From NCBI GenBank assembly GCA_014843695.1, contig CM026391.1:22475518-22539517 (forward strand): a DNA stretch of 64,000 nucleotides, in the 5' to 3' direction. The notes beneath the pieces are model-generated. The model was not told where the DNA came from. It ran no database searches and saw only the letters and a program-made list of their open reading frames with translations. Made by a program: the position numbers and the translations under genes. The DNA comes from Archivesica marissinica. Its lineage: Eukaryota; Mollusca; Bivalvia; Venerida; Vesicomyidae. Positions 23,201-35,381 of this stretch are shown here, piece by piece (position 1 is the stretch's first letter; every line of letters starts with the position of its first letter).

Positions 23201-26200
23201 CTAACAGTGAGTTGTTTAACTTCGGGTATGCTACCTAAACCATACATTCGTGTTAAAGGTTAGTTGTTTAACCTTGGGCATGTTACCTAAACCATACATT
23301 CGTATTAAAGGTGAGTTGTTTACCTTCGGGCATGTTACCTAAACCATACAATCGTGTTAAAGGTGAGTTGTTTAACCTCGGGCATGTTACCTAAACCATA
23401 CATTCATGTCCCCTTCGGGCATGTTACCTAAATCATACATTCCTGTTAGAGGTGAGTTGTTTAAATTCGGGCATGTTACCTAAACCATGCATTCGTGTTA
23501 AAAGTGAGTTGTTTAACCTCGGGCATGTTACCTAAACCATACATTCGTGTTAAAAGTTAGTTGTTTAACCTCGGGTATGTTACCTAAACCATACATTCGT
23601 GTTAAAAGTGAGTTGTTTATCTTCGGGCATGTTACCTAAACCATACATTCGTGTTAAAAGTTAGTTGTTTAACCTAGGGCATGTTACCTAAACCATACAT
23701 TCGTGTTAAAAGTGAGTTGTTTAAATTCGGGAATGTTACCTAAACCATACATTCGTGTTAAAGGTGGGTTGTTTAACTTCGGGCATGTTACCTAAACCAT
23801 ACATTCGTGTTAGAGGTGAGTTGTTTAACATCGGGCATGTTACCTAAACCATACATTAGTATTAGAGGTGAGTTGTTTAACTTCGGGCATGTTACCTAAA
23901 CCATACATTCGTGTTAAAGATGGGTTGTTTAACTTCGAGCATGTTACCTAAACCATACACTCGTGTTAAAGGTGAGTTGTTTAACCTCGGGCATGTTACC
24001 TAAACCATACATTCGTGTCCCTTTCGGGCATGTTACCTAAACCATACATTCGTGTTAGAGGTGAGTTGTTTAAATTCGGGCATGTTACCTAAACCATACA
24101 TTCGTGTTACATGTGAGTTGTTTAAATTCGGGCATGTTACCTAAACCATACATTCGTGTTAAAAGTGAGTTGTTTAACCTCGGGCATGTTACCTAAACCA
24201 TACATTCGTGTTAAAGGTGAGTTGTTTAACTTCGGGCATGTTACCTAAACCATACATTCGTATTAGAGGTGAGTTGTTTAACTTCGGGCATGTTACCTAA
24301 ACCATACATTCGTGTTAAAGGTGGGTAGTTTAACTTCGGGCATGTTACCTAAACCATACACTCGTGTTAGAGGTGAGTTGTTTAATTTCGAGCATGTTAC
24401 CTAAACCATACACTCGTGTTAAAGGTGAGTTGTTTAACTTCGGGCATGTTACCTAGACCATTCATTCGTGTTAAAGGTGAGTTGTTTAACTTCGAGCATG
24501 TTACCTAAACCATACATTCGTGTTAAAAGTTAGTTGTTTAACCTCGGGCATTTTACTTAAACCATACATTCGTGTTAAAAGTGAGTTGTTTATCTTCGGG
24601 CATGTTACCTAAACCATACATTCGTGATAAAAGTTAGTTGTTTAACCTCGGGCATGTTAGCTCAACCATACATTCGTGTTAAAGGTGAGTTGTTTAACCT
24701 CGGGCATGTTACCTAAACCATACATTCGTGCTAAAAGTGAGTTGTTTAACTTCGGGCATGTTACCTAAACCATACATTCATATCCCCTTCAGGCATGTTA
24801 CCTAAACCATACATTCGTGTTAAAGGTGAGTTGTTTAACTTCGGGCCTGTTACCTAAACCATACATTCGTGATGTACCTAAACCATACATTCGTGTTAAA
24901 GGTTAGTTGTTTAACCTTGGGCATGTTACCTAAACCATACATTCGTATTAAAGGTGAGTTGTTTACCTTCGGGCATGTTACCTAAACCATACAATCGTGT
25001 TAAAGGTGAGTTGTTTAACCTCGGGCATGTTACCTAAACCATACATTCATGTCCCCTTCGGGCATGTTACCTAAATCATACATTCCTGTTAGAGGTGAGT
25101 TGTTTAAATTCGGGCATGTTACCTAAACCATGCATTCGTGTTAAAAGTGAGTTGTTTAACCTCGGGCATGTTACCTAAACCATACATTCGTGTTAAAAGT
25201 TAGTTGTTTAACCTCGGGCATGTTACCTAAACCATACATTCGTGTTAAAAGTGAGTTGTTTATCTTCGGGCATGTTACCTAAACCATCATTCGTTTAAAG
25301 TAGTTGTTTAACTCGGGCATGTTACCTAAACCATACATTCGTGTTAAAAGTGAGTTGTTTAACTTCGGGCATGTTACCTAAACCATACATTCGTGTTAAA
25401 AGTGAGTTGTTTAACTTCGGGCATGTTACCTAAACCATACATTCGTGTTAAAGGTGAGTTGTTTAACTTCGGGCATGTTACCTAAACCATACATTCGTGT
25501 TAAAGGTGAGTTGTTTAACTTCGGGCATGTTACCTAAACCATACATTCGTGTTAAAGATGGGTTGTTTAACTTCGAGCATGTTACCTAAACCATACACTC
25601 GTGTTAAAGGTGAGTTGTTTAACCTCGGGCATGTTACCTAAACCATACATTCGTGTCCCTTTCGGGCATGTTACCTAAACCATACATTCGTGTTAGAGGT
25701 GAGTTGTTTAAATTCGGGCATGTTACCTAAACCATACATTCGTGTTAAAAGTGAGTTGTTTAAATTCGGGCATGTTACCTAAACCATACATTCGTGTTAA
25801 AAGTGAGTTGTTTAACCTCGGGCATGTTACCTAAACCATACATTCGTGTTAAATGTCAGTTGTTTATATTCGGGCATGTTACCTAAACCATACATTCGTG
25901 TTAAAAGTGAGTTGTTTAACCTCGGGCATGTTACCTAAACCATACATTCATGTCCCCTTCGGTAATGTTACCTAAACCATACATTCGTGTTAAAGGTGAG
26001 TTGTTTAACTTCGGGCATGTTACCTAAACCATACATTCGTATTAAAGGTGAGTTGTTTAACTTCGGGCATGTTACCTAAACCATACATTCGTGTTAAAGG
26101 TGAGTTGTTTAACTTCGAGCATGTTACCTAAACCATACTTTCGTGTTAAAAGTTAGTTGTTTAACCTCGGGCATGTTACCTAAACCATACATTCGTGTTA

Positions 26201-29200
26201 AAAGTGAGTTGTTTATCTTCGGGCATGTTACCTAAACCATACATTCGTGTTAAAAGTTAGTTGTTTAACCTCGGGCATGTTACCTAAACCATACATTCGT
26301 GTTAAATGTGAGTTGTTTAACTTCGGGCATGTTACCTAAACCATACATTCGTGTTAAAAGTGAGTTGTTTAACCTTGGGCATGTTACCTAAACCATACAT
26401 TCGTATTAAAGGTGAGTTGTTTACCTTCGGGCATGTTACCTAAACCATACAATCGTGTTAAAGGTGAGTTGTTTAACCTCGGGCATGTTACCTAAACCAT
26501 ACATTCATGTCCCCTTCGGGCATGTTACCTAAATCATACATTCCTGTTAGAGGTGAGTTGTTTAAATTCGGGCATGTTACCTAAACCATGCATTCGTGTT
26601 AAAGTGAGTTGTTTAACTCGGGCATGTTACCTAAACCATACATTCGTGTTAAAAGTGAGTTGTTTAACCTCGGGCATGTTACCTAAACCATACATTCGTG
26701 TTAAAAGTGAGTTGTTTAACTTCGGGCATGTTACCTAAACCATACATTCGTGTTAAAAGTGAGTTGTTTAACCTCGGGCATGTTACCTAAACCATACATT
26801 CGTGTTAAAAGTTAGTTGTTTAACCTCGGGCATGTTACCTAAACCATACATTCGTGTTAAAAGTGAGTTGTTTATCTTCGGGCATGTTACCTAAACCATA
26901 CATTCGTGTTAAAGGTGAGTTGTTTAACTTCGGGCATGTTACCTAAACCATACATTCGTGTTAAAAGTGAGTTGTTTAACTTCGGGCATGTTACCTAAAC
27001 CATACATTCGTGTTAAAGGTGAGTTGTTTAACTTCGGGCATGTTACCTAAACCATACATTCGTGTTAAAGGTGAGTTGTTTAACTTCGGGCATGTTACCT
27101 AAACCATACATTCGTGTTAAAGGTGAGTTGTTTAACTTCGGGCATGTTACCTAAACCATACATTCGTGTTAAAGGTGGGTTGTTTAACTTCGGGCATGTT
27201 ACCTAAACCATTCATTCGTGTTAAAGGTGAGTTGTTTAACTTCGGGCATGTTACCTAAACCATACATTCGTGTTAAAGGTGAGTTGTTTAACTTCGGGCA
27301 TGTTACCTAAACCATACATTCGTGTTAAAAGTGAGTTGTTTAACCTCGGGCATGTTACCTAAACCATACATTCGTGTTAAATGTGAGTTGTTTAACTTCG
27401 GGCATGTTACCTAAACCATACATTCGTATTAGAGGTGAGTTGTTTAACTTCGGGCATGTTACCTAAACCATACATTCGTGTTAAAAGTGAGTTGTTTATC
27501 TTCGGGCATGTTACCTAAACCATACATTCGTGTTAAAAGTTAGTTGTTTAACCTCGGGCATGTTACCTAAACCATACATTCGTGTTAAAAGTGAGTTGTT
27601 TATCTTCGGGCATGTTACCTAAACCATACATTCGTGTTAAAAGTGAGTTGTTTAAATTCGGGCATGTTACCTAAACCATACATTCGTGTTAAAGGTGGGT
27701 TGTTTAACTTCGGGCATGTTACCTAAACCATACATTCGTGTTAGAGGTGAGTTGTTTAACTTCGGGCATGTTACCTAAACCATACATTCGTGTTAAAAGT
27801 GAGTTGTTTAACTTCGAGCATGTTACCTAAACCATACACTCGTGTTAAAGGTGGGTTGTTTAACTTCGGGCATGTTACCTAAACCATTCATTCTTATTAA
27901 AGGTGAGTTGTTTAACTTCGAGCATGTTACCTAAACCATACACTCGTGTTAAAGGTGAGTTGTTTAACCTCGGGCATGTTACCTAAACCATACATTCGTG
28001 TTAAAAGTGAGTTGTTTATCTTCGGGCATGTTACCTAAACCATACATTCGTGTTAAAAGTTAGTTGTTTAACCTCGGGCATGTTACCTAAACCATACATT
28101 CGTGTTAAAAGTGAGTTGTTTATCTTCGGGCATGTTACCTAAACCATACATTCGTGTTAAAAGTGAGTTGTTTAACTTCGGGCATGTTACCTAAACCATA
28201 CATTCGTGCTAAAAGTGAGTTGTTTAACTTCGGGCATGTTACCTAAACCATACATTCGTAATAAAGGTGAGTTGTTTAACTTCGGGCATGTTACCTAAAC
28301 CATACAATCGTGTTAAAGGTGAGTTGTTTAACCTCGGGCATGTTACCTAAACCATACATTCATGTCCCCTTCGGGCATGTTACCTAAACCATACATTCGT
28401 GTTAAAGGTGAGTTGTTTAATGTCGGGCATGTTACCTAAACCACACATTCATGTTAAAGGTGAGTTGTTTAACTTCGGGCCTGTTACCTAAACCATACAT
28501 TCGTGCTAACAGTGAGTTATTTAACGTCGGGTATGCTACCTGAACCATACATTCGTGTTAAAGGTGAGTTGTTTAACCTTGGGCATGTTACCTAAACCAT
28601 ACATTCGTATTAAAGGTGAGTTGTTTAACTTCGGGCATGTTACCTAAACCATACAATCGTGTTAAAGGTGAGTTGTTTAACCTCGGGCATGTTACCTAAA
28701 CCATACATTCATGTCCCCTTCGGGCATGTTACCTAAACCATGCATTCGTGTTAGAGGTGAGTTGTTTAAATTCGGGCATGTTACCTAAACCATGCATTCG
28801 TGTTAAAAGTGAGTTGTTTAAATTCGGGCATGTTACCTAAACCATTCATTCGTGTTAAAAGTGAGTTGTTTAACCTCGGGCATGTTGCCTAAACCATACA
28901 TTCATGTCCCCTTCGGGAATGTTACCTAAACCATACATTCGTATTAGAGGTGAGTTGTTTAACTTCGGGCATGTTACCTAAACCATACATTCGTGTTAGA
29001 GGTGAGTTGTTTAACTTCGAGCATGTTACCTAAACCATACACTCGTGTTAAAGGTGAGTTGTCTAACTTCGGGCATGTTACCTAAACCATTCATTCGTGT
29101 TAAAGGTGAGTTGTTTGACGTCGGGCATGTTACCTAAATCATACATTCGTGTTAAAGGTGAGTTGCTTAACTTCGGGCATGTTACCTAAACCATACATTC

Positions 29201-29390
29201 GTGTTAAAGGTGAGTTGTTTGACGTCGGGCATGTTACCTAAACCATACATTCGTGTTAAAGGTGAGTTGTTTAACTTCGGGCATGTTACCTAAACCATAC
29301 ATTCGTGTTAAAGGTGAGTTGTTTAAATTCAGGCATGTTACCTAAACCATACATTCGTGTTAAAGGTGAGTTGTTTAACTTCCGTCATGT
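17249..29390 (+). repeat. 52-bp exon-derived satellite (T2), right block
   Basis: About 230 further units of the satellite. Most keep a GTGAGT after AAAG, AAAA or AGAG. Units are arranged in higher-order repeats. The marker CATTCCTGCTAACAG occurs at 17482 and 19019 (about 1.54 kb apart) and in the left block at 13407, about 1.55 kb away once the hAT element is discounted. A second period of about 0.9 kb is seen between 20626 and 21522. Later units (from about 22700) are more homogeneous. Small open frames (GMLPKPYIRVKGELFNLG) are just the translated exon tail plus intron start. Confidence 0.97.
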
Positions 29391-29612
29391 TGTTTAGCTT
29401 CCGTCAGGTTGTTTAACTTCCGGCATGTTGTTTAACTTCCGTCATGTTGTTTAACTTCCGTCAGGTTGTTTAACTTCCGGCATGTTGTTTAACTTCCGTC
29501 ATGTTGTTTAGCTTCCGTCAGGTTGTTTAACTTCCGGCATGTTGTTTAACTTCCGTCATGTTGTTTAACTTCCGTCATGTTGTTTAACTTCCGTCATGTT
29601 GTTTAACTTCAA
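29385..29612 (+). repeat. 19-bp derivative of the 52-bp satellite (T3)
   Basis: About twelve tandem units of GTTGTTTAACTTCCGTCAT, with a CAGG or CGGC variant. The unit equals the intronic part of the 52-bp unit joined straight to the next CGGGCATGTT, so the exon-derived part has been lost. Confidence 0.9.
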
Positions 29613-29776
29613 ATGGAAAAATAAAACTATGCTTCATATGCAAATTTATCATATTATTAGCTTTAGCGAACCACTATTTTCAGTGTGTGTTTGTCTGTCG
29701 GGGTTTATGGTCGCGCCAAGAGCTTAGGCCATATGGCGACTCTCATCAAAACTTATGATTTCAAATGCATATATGA

Positions 29777-29996
29777 ATATCTGTCCGAGTAGCGCAGTGG
29801 TTAGCGGGCTCGCTTCTCACCAATGCATCCCGGGTTCGATCCTCGGACCGGAAAGAATGTGAGATATTACGATGGTCGCCAGATCGGACAGTTGGGTTTT
29901 TTACGGGTACTCCGGTTTCCTCCAACAGGAATGACCACACTTACGCTTTCATGCTTCGCAATCGTTGTAAACTAAATAAAGTTTAAACTTTTTAAA
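29777..29996 (+). mobile_element. tRNA-derived SINE, family C
   Basis: The head GTCCGAGTAGCGCAGTGG and the closing CTCGGACC form a perfect 7-bp acceptor-like stem, with CGGGTTCGATCC as the B box. The anticodon arm does not fold, so it is a SINE head and not a tRNA gene. The body has TTTTACGGGTACTCCGGTTT. The target-site duplication CATATATGA lies at 29768-29776 and 29997-30005. Confidence 0.88.
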
Positions 29997-30633
29997 CATA
30001 TATGACTCTTGCGAAAACACCGGCATTTTGCCGTTTACACAACGTCCTCGACTCACTTGTTTACTGTGTATATGTACATTGTAATTATTTATTTATTTGT
30101 ATTTCGAAGTGACATAGAACAAAATACACACTCTTCAAAGTGAAATTGTTCACGGTCAATGCCTCTCTTAGCACTGGCTATTTTTAAATATTTTAAACGA
30201 TTGTTGGAATGAATTTTGTAATGGCTTTGTACAAATGTTGACCATATCAAAATGATGTGGAAAGCGCATGACAGGATTCATCAATGCCGATTCAATGTCA
30301 AGTTGATAGTTAGAACTTAGTTCTGTGTTCAAGATCAAGTTCTATATGGTTCTAGCACTATTATGATTGGACATGCATTGTGTAGACCTATTTCAGATCA
30401 TTGCATAGAAGCTGATGCAACGTGAACTATTGAGATATTGGCAGTAGGGAATACTTGGCATCTAGATAGTACATTACCTATGTCTCTACTGAACATTGCT
30501 ATGTACAGTATTATGGTGTTTGCCTCTCAACCTGTACTCTCGTTCAAATGTATCAAAGCTGCGGGGGATATGGCTGTCTCGCAAACTGTCCCCTGTTTGT
30601 GTAGATGAAAAATAATAGGTTGTATGCAGATGT
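29997..30633. other. Intronic spacer, nothing recognised
   Basis: AT-rich, with no exon or repeat recognised. It lies inside the CYFIP intron between two SINEs. Confidence 0.5.
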
Positions 30634-30938
30634 TAATGTGTGTGTGTTTTACGTTTATTTATCGTCGCTACCGGTTGCCCATATGAGCGACGTCTCCTGA
30701 AGAGATTAGTCATTTTAGATGTTTGGAGGATAGTGCAGTGATACAGACAGAGACCCATTCCAGAATCTCCTCTGGATCTTTTACGTGCACGGTGTAAAGC
30801 ACCGACACGAGACCTCGGTTTAATGTCCCATCCAAAAGACTGTTAATTTTAGTAGGGTCAGACGGGGGATCGAACCTGCGATCCCTGGATTACCAGTCCA
30901 ACGTGTTACCACTGGACTACAGATCCGCCTGTTCCGTC
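30634..30938 (-). mobile_element. tRNA-derived SINE, family B (-)
   Basis: Full-length copy. Read on the minus strand, the head GGATCTGTAGTCCAGTGG is followed by GGTTCGATCCCCCGTCTGAC and the body with GTGCTTTACACCGTGCACGT. The target-site duplication TGCAGATGT lies at 30625-30633 and 30939-30947. It ends 38 bp before a CYFIP exon. Confidence 0.92.
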
Positions 30939-30976
30939 TGCAGATGTGAATGAATTAACACAATGTTTATTTACAG

Positions 30977-31092
30977 AAGGAGACACTAGGCAACAGACGG
31001 AAATAGAACTGAAGTCCACGATGAAGGAGATGGAGAAGCAATATAAATCGCTACATTTGAAAAATATGATTGACGAGTTTGGAAACCAAATG
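30977..31092 (+). CDS. CYFIP: CYFIP (Sra-1) exon, fourth from the end
   Basis: Acceptor TTTATTTACAG, donor ATG|GTACAC. The two leading bases complete a Glu codon with the upstream exon, then 38 codons follow and the exon ends in phase 0. The peptide (GDTRQQTEIELKSTMKEMEK, then QYKSLHLKNMIDEFGNQM) aligns with the CYFIP segment [30 protein letters not shown]. The charged helix and the KYxxLHL core are the most conserved parts. The donor matches consensus less well than the others. The preceding intron is 17.8 kb and almost wholly satellite. The exon is short and divergent, so its call leans on phase agreement with both neighbours. Confidence 0.88.
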
Positions 31093-31450
31093 GTACACAT
31101 TTGTTAGATTAGAATTAACTTGGAATTTGCGTAGAAAGAGTCCCGTTTTAATAATAACCATGAACGTTCTTTGCTGGCTGGATGCAAATGTAGCTGAAAA
31201 GAGCAGGCCTTGTTTTGTTTGGGTTACATTTGTATTTAATGGTGTGTGTCTGGTCCCGAATATCCTAGCGTAATAGAGTTTAATAGGTTAGCTCAGTCTG
31301 TTATGCCAACGCAACAATGGTGTCCGCCACAGGACACGTGGTCTGTCTTAGCGATCGCACTCAATGAGTGGGCTCGTGTCAGTCTTTTTCGGTCAGAATA
31401 GGTATGAATCACCCGTTTGAGAAACTATTTAAATAGTATAGTTCTGGTAC
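31093..31450. other. CYFIP intron start, nothing recognised
   Basis: Unique-looking sequence between the exon donor and the 46-bp array. The first bases (GTACACATTTG) faintly resemble part of the 46-bp unit (GTACATTGTG), which is too little to claim origin. Confidence 0.4.
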
Positions 31451-34397
31451 AGAATGCTTACATAGAACAGCAAGGTAGATTGTGACTTGTGCAAGATGAA
31501 TGGTTGCATAGAACAGCAAGGTACATTGTGACTTGTGCAAGATGAATGGTTACATAGAACAGCAAGGTATATTGTGACTTGTGCAAGATGAATGGTTGCA
31601 TAGAACAGCAAGGTATATCGTGACTTGTGCAAGATGAATGGTTGCATAGAACAGCAAGGTATATCGTGACTTGTGCAAGATGAATGGTTGCATAGAACAG
31701 CAAGGTATATCGTGCCCTGTTCAAGGTGAATGGTTACATAGAACAGCAAGGTATATTGTGCGTTGTTCAATGTGAATGGTTACATAGAACAGCAAGGTAC
31801 ATTGTGCGTTGTTCAAGGTGAATGGTTACATAGAACAGCAAGGTACATTGTGCGTTGTTCAAGGTGAATGGTTACATAGAACAGCAAGGTACATTGTGCG
31901 TTGTTCAAGGTGAATGGTTACATAGAACAGTAAGGTACATTGTGCGTTGTTCAAGGTGAATGGTTACATAGAACAGCAAGGTACATTGTGCGTTGTTCAA
32001 GGTGAATGGTTACATAGAACAGCAAGGTACATTGTGCGTTGTTCAAGGTGAATGGTTACATAGAACAGTAAGGTACATTGTGCGTTGTTCAAGGTGAATG
32101 GTTACATAGAACAGCAAGGTACATCGTGCCCTGTTCAAGGTGAATGGTTACATAGAACAGCAAGGTACATTGTGCGTAGTTCAATGTGAATGGTTACATA
32201 GAACAGCAAGGTACATTGTGACTTGTGCAATATGAATGGTTACATAGAACAGCAAGGTATATTGTGACTTGTGCAAGATGAATGGTTGCATAGAACAGCA
32301 AGGTATATCGTGACTTGTGCAAGATGAATGGTTGCATAGAACAGCAAGGTATATCGTGCCCTGTTCAAGGTGAATGGTTACATAGAACAGCAAGGTACAT
32401 CGTGCCCTGTTCAAGGTGAATGGTTACATAGAACAGCAAGGTATATTGTGCGTTGTTCAAGGTGAATGGTTACATAGAACAGCAAGGTATATTGTGCGTT
32501 GTTCAATGTGAATGGTTACATAGAACAGCAAGGTACATTGTGCGTTGTTCAAGGTGAATGGTTACATAGAACAGCAAGGTACATTGTGCGTTGTTCAAGG
32601 TGAATGGTTACATAGAACAGCAAGGTACATTGTGCGTTGTTCAAGGTGAATGGTTACATAGAACAGCAAGGTACATTTTGCGTTGTTCAAGGTGAATGGT
32701 TACATAGAACAGCAAGGTACATTGTGCGTTGTTCAAGGTGAATGGTTACATAGAACAGCAAGGTACATTGTGCGTTGTTCAAGGTGAATGGTTACATAGA
32801 ACAGCAAGGTACATTGTGCGTTGTTCAAGGTGAATGGTTACATAGAACAGCAAGGTACATTGTGCGTAGTTCAAGGTGAATGGTTACATAGAACAGCAAG
32901 GTACATCGTGCCCTGTTCAAGGTGAATGGTTACATAGCACAGCAAGGTATATTGTGCGTTGTTCAATGTGAATGGTTACATAGAACAGCAAGGTATATTG
33001 TGCGTTGTTCAAGGTGAATGGTTACATAGAACAGCAAGGTACATTGTGCGTTGTTCAAGGTGAATGGTTACATAGAACAGCAAGGTACATCGTGCCCTGT
33101 TCAAGGTGAATGGTTACATAGAACAGCAAGGTATATTGTGCGTTGTTCAATGGGAATGGTTACATAGAACAGCAAGGTATATTGTGCGTTGTTCACGGTG
33201 AATGGTTACATAGAACAGCAATGTACATTGTGCGTTGTTCAAGGTGAATGGTTACATAGAACAGCAATGTACATTGTGACTTGTGCAAGATGAATGGTTA
33301 CATAGAACAGCAAGGTACATTGTGCGTTGTTCAAGGTGAATGGTTACATAGAACAGCAATGTACATTGTGACTTGTGCAAGATGAATGGTTACATAGAAC
33401 AGCAAGGTATATTGTGACTTGTGCAAGATGAATGGTTGCATAGAACAGCAAGGTACATCGTGACGTGTGCAAGATGAATGATTACATAGAACAGCAAGGT
33501 ATATCGTGACTTGTGCAAGATGAATGGTTGCATAGAACAGCAAGGTATATCGTGACTTGTGCAATATGAATGGTTACATAGAACAGCAAGGTATATCGTG
33601 ACTTGTGCAAGATGAATGGTTGCATAGAACAGCAAGGTATATCGTGACTTGTGCAAGATGAATGGTTGCATAGAACAGCAAGGTATATCGTGACTTGTTC
33701 AAGGTGAATGGTTACATAGAACATCAAGGTACATCGTGCCCTGTTCAAGGTGAATGGTTACATAGAACAGCAAGGTACATCGTGCCCTGTTCAAGGTGAA
33801 TGGTTACATAGAACAGCAAGGTATATTGTGCGTTGTTCAAGGTGAATGGTTACATAGAACAGCAAGGTACATTGTGCGTTGTTCAAGGTGAATGGTTACA
33901 TAGAACAGCAAGGTACATTGTGCGTAGTTCAAGGTGAATGGTTACATAGAACAGCAAGGTACATTGTACGTTGTTCAAGGTGAATGGTTACATAGAACAG
34001 CAAGGTATATTGTGCGTTGTTCAAGGTGAATGGTTACATAGAACAGCAAGGTACATTGTGACTTGTGCAAGATTAATGGTTACATAGAACAGCAAGGTAT
34101 ATTGTGACTTGTGCAAGATGAATGGTTACATAGAACAGCAAGGTACGTTGTGACTTGTGCCAGGTGAATGGTTACATAGAACAGCAAGGTACATTGTGAC
34201 TTGTGCAAGGTGAATGGTTGCATAGAACAGCAAGGTACAGTGTGACTTGTGCAAGATGAATGGTTGCATAGAACAGCAAGGTACATCGTGACGTGTGCAA
34301 GATGAATGATTACATAGAACAGCAAGGTACATCGTGTATTGTGCAAGGTGAATGGCTACATAGAACAGCAAGGTACATCGTGCCTTGTGCAAGGTGT
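31451..34397. repeat. 46-bp minisatellite (T4) in a CYFIP intron
   Basis: About 64 tandem units containing GAATGGTTACATAGAACAGC, then AAGGTACATTGTGCGTTG. Two main subtypes alternate in blocks, one with TTGTTCAAGGTG and one with CTTGTGCAAGATG. Open frames on the minus strand are a by-product of the period. Confidence 0.97.
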
Positions 34398-34969
34398 ACA
34401 CTATTTATGAACTTTGATCATTGGGTATTTTGTACACGTGAGTAGGTGCAATTTGGTCATGTGTAGATTGTGTCCACATCCTTATCTATATAGTCAAACT
34501 TGTTCGAAAGACCACGTCTATTAAGGGACCACTTTTTATTAAGAGACCATCTATTCAGTTCCAGTTTGTGTTGCTAAGGAATAAATATGCAATTAACTTA
34601 ATACTCTTAATATATATGCAATACCTTTTTATACTTTTAGAGGATATTGGAATTTATTTTTATTTTATTTGCTACGTTTCTTTACCGTCGCACCTGGTTA
34701 TGTTTTTTTCTTCGGGATTTACATCTGCATCAGCATCATTGTGGGCTATATCGCAGTGACAAGTTTACATAACACACATTTTCTGGGTAAACTGCAGTTG
34801 TTATCCAGTATTTGGTGCACCAACCTTAAGAAACTGCCAACTGTTTCATATAAATGAGACACGACCTGAGCAGGGCTCGAACCTGTGACTATCAGTGATG
34901 ATAGGTTATGTTTGTATGCCGCCCCTGGGTTAATCTGGACGATGCTCTCACATGTATATTACTCATTTA
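34398..34969. other. CYFIP intron spacer with repeat traces
   Basis: Includes a short stretch related to the dispersed repeat at 11435 (GACCACGTCTATTAAGGGAC, near 34510). A tRNA-like minus-strand remnant with GGGCTCGAACCTGTG lies near 34873. Confidence 0.45.
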
Positions 34970-35080
34970 TTTTAGGATAGTGTAAGGTACAGATAACTCT
35001 CCAATTCCAGGTTTATATAGCCGATATACGATACGCCCGGTTTATAGTCCCATCTGAAAGACTAAAGTCAGAATTATTAT
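34970..35080 (-). mobile_element. Old family-B SINE fragment
   Basis: Diverged match to the family-B body: AGGATAGTG, CAATTCCAG, and TCCCATCTGAAAGACTAA in the same order as in the full copy at 42859. Both ends are missing. Confidence 0.5.
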
Positions 35081-35134
35081 TATTTATGCACATGTATTGT
35101 GTACATGTCTACACCGTATTTATTATTATTACAG

Positions 35135-35373
35135 CAATCTTCCATTGTCCGTGAAGGTCAAACATATACACGACAACGACTGTGCGTTGGACTATCCATA
35201 TTTGAGGAAGTACTGAAAAGGATCAAGAGTTTTCTGAATGATCCCCTTTGGCAAGGTTTAAACCCGGCGGATAACGTGCTAAATGCCGACGACTGTAACC
35301 AGTTCCATAGTATCTGGAGTGCCATACAATACGTGTTCTGTGTCCCGGTGAGAGAGCAAGAATTAACAGTAGA
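35135..35373 (+). CDS. CYFIP: CYFIP (Sra-1) exon, third from the end
   Basis: Acceptor TTATTATTATTACAG, donor GA|GTATGT. It carries 79 codons plus two bases. The peptide contains REGQTYTRQRLCVGLSIFEE, LNDPLW, DDCNQFHSIWSAIQYVFCVP and EQELTV. These follow the family strings [39 protein letters not shown] and TxEFTxE almost position by position. This is the most conserved exon in the window and fixes the identity of the gene. The two trailing bases plus G from the next exon give Glu, as in TVEQCFGDG. A SINE has inserted 8 bp after the donor. It acts in the WAVE complex; this segment belongs to the C-terminal fold of CYFIP. Confidence 0.97.
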
Positions 35374-35381
35374 GTATGTAC

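Noticed and set aside
17249..29390. CRISPR-like array
   Set aside because: Units are contiguous without unique spacers, and the context is a eukaryotic intron.
29783..29855. Functional tRNA gene
   Set aside because: The acceptor stem pairs but the anticodon arm does not fold. It continues into a SINE body with a target duplication around the whole.
31451..34397. Origin of the 46-bp array from the donor of the exon 30977-31092
   Set aside because: Only a short GTACA...TTG similarity is seen, and the array starts about 360 bp away, unlike the 52-bp array that is contiguous with its exon.
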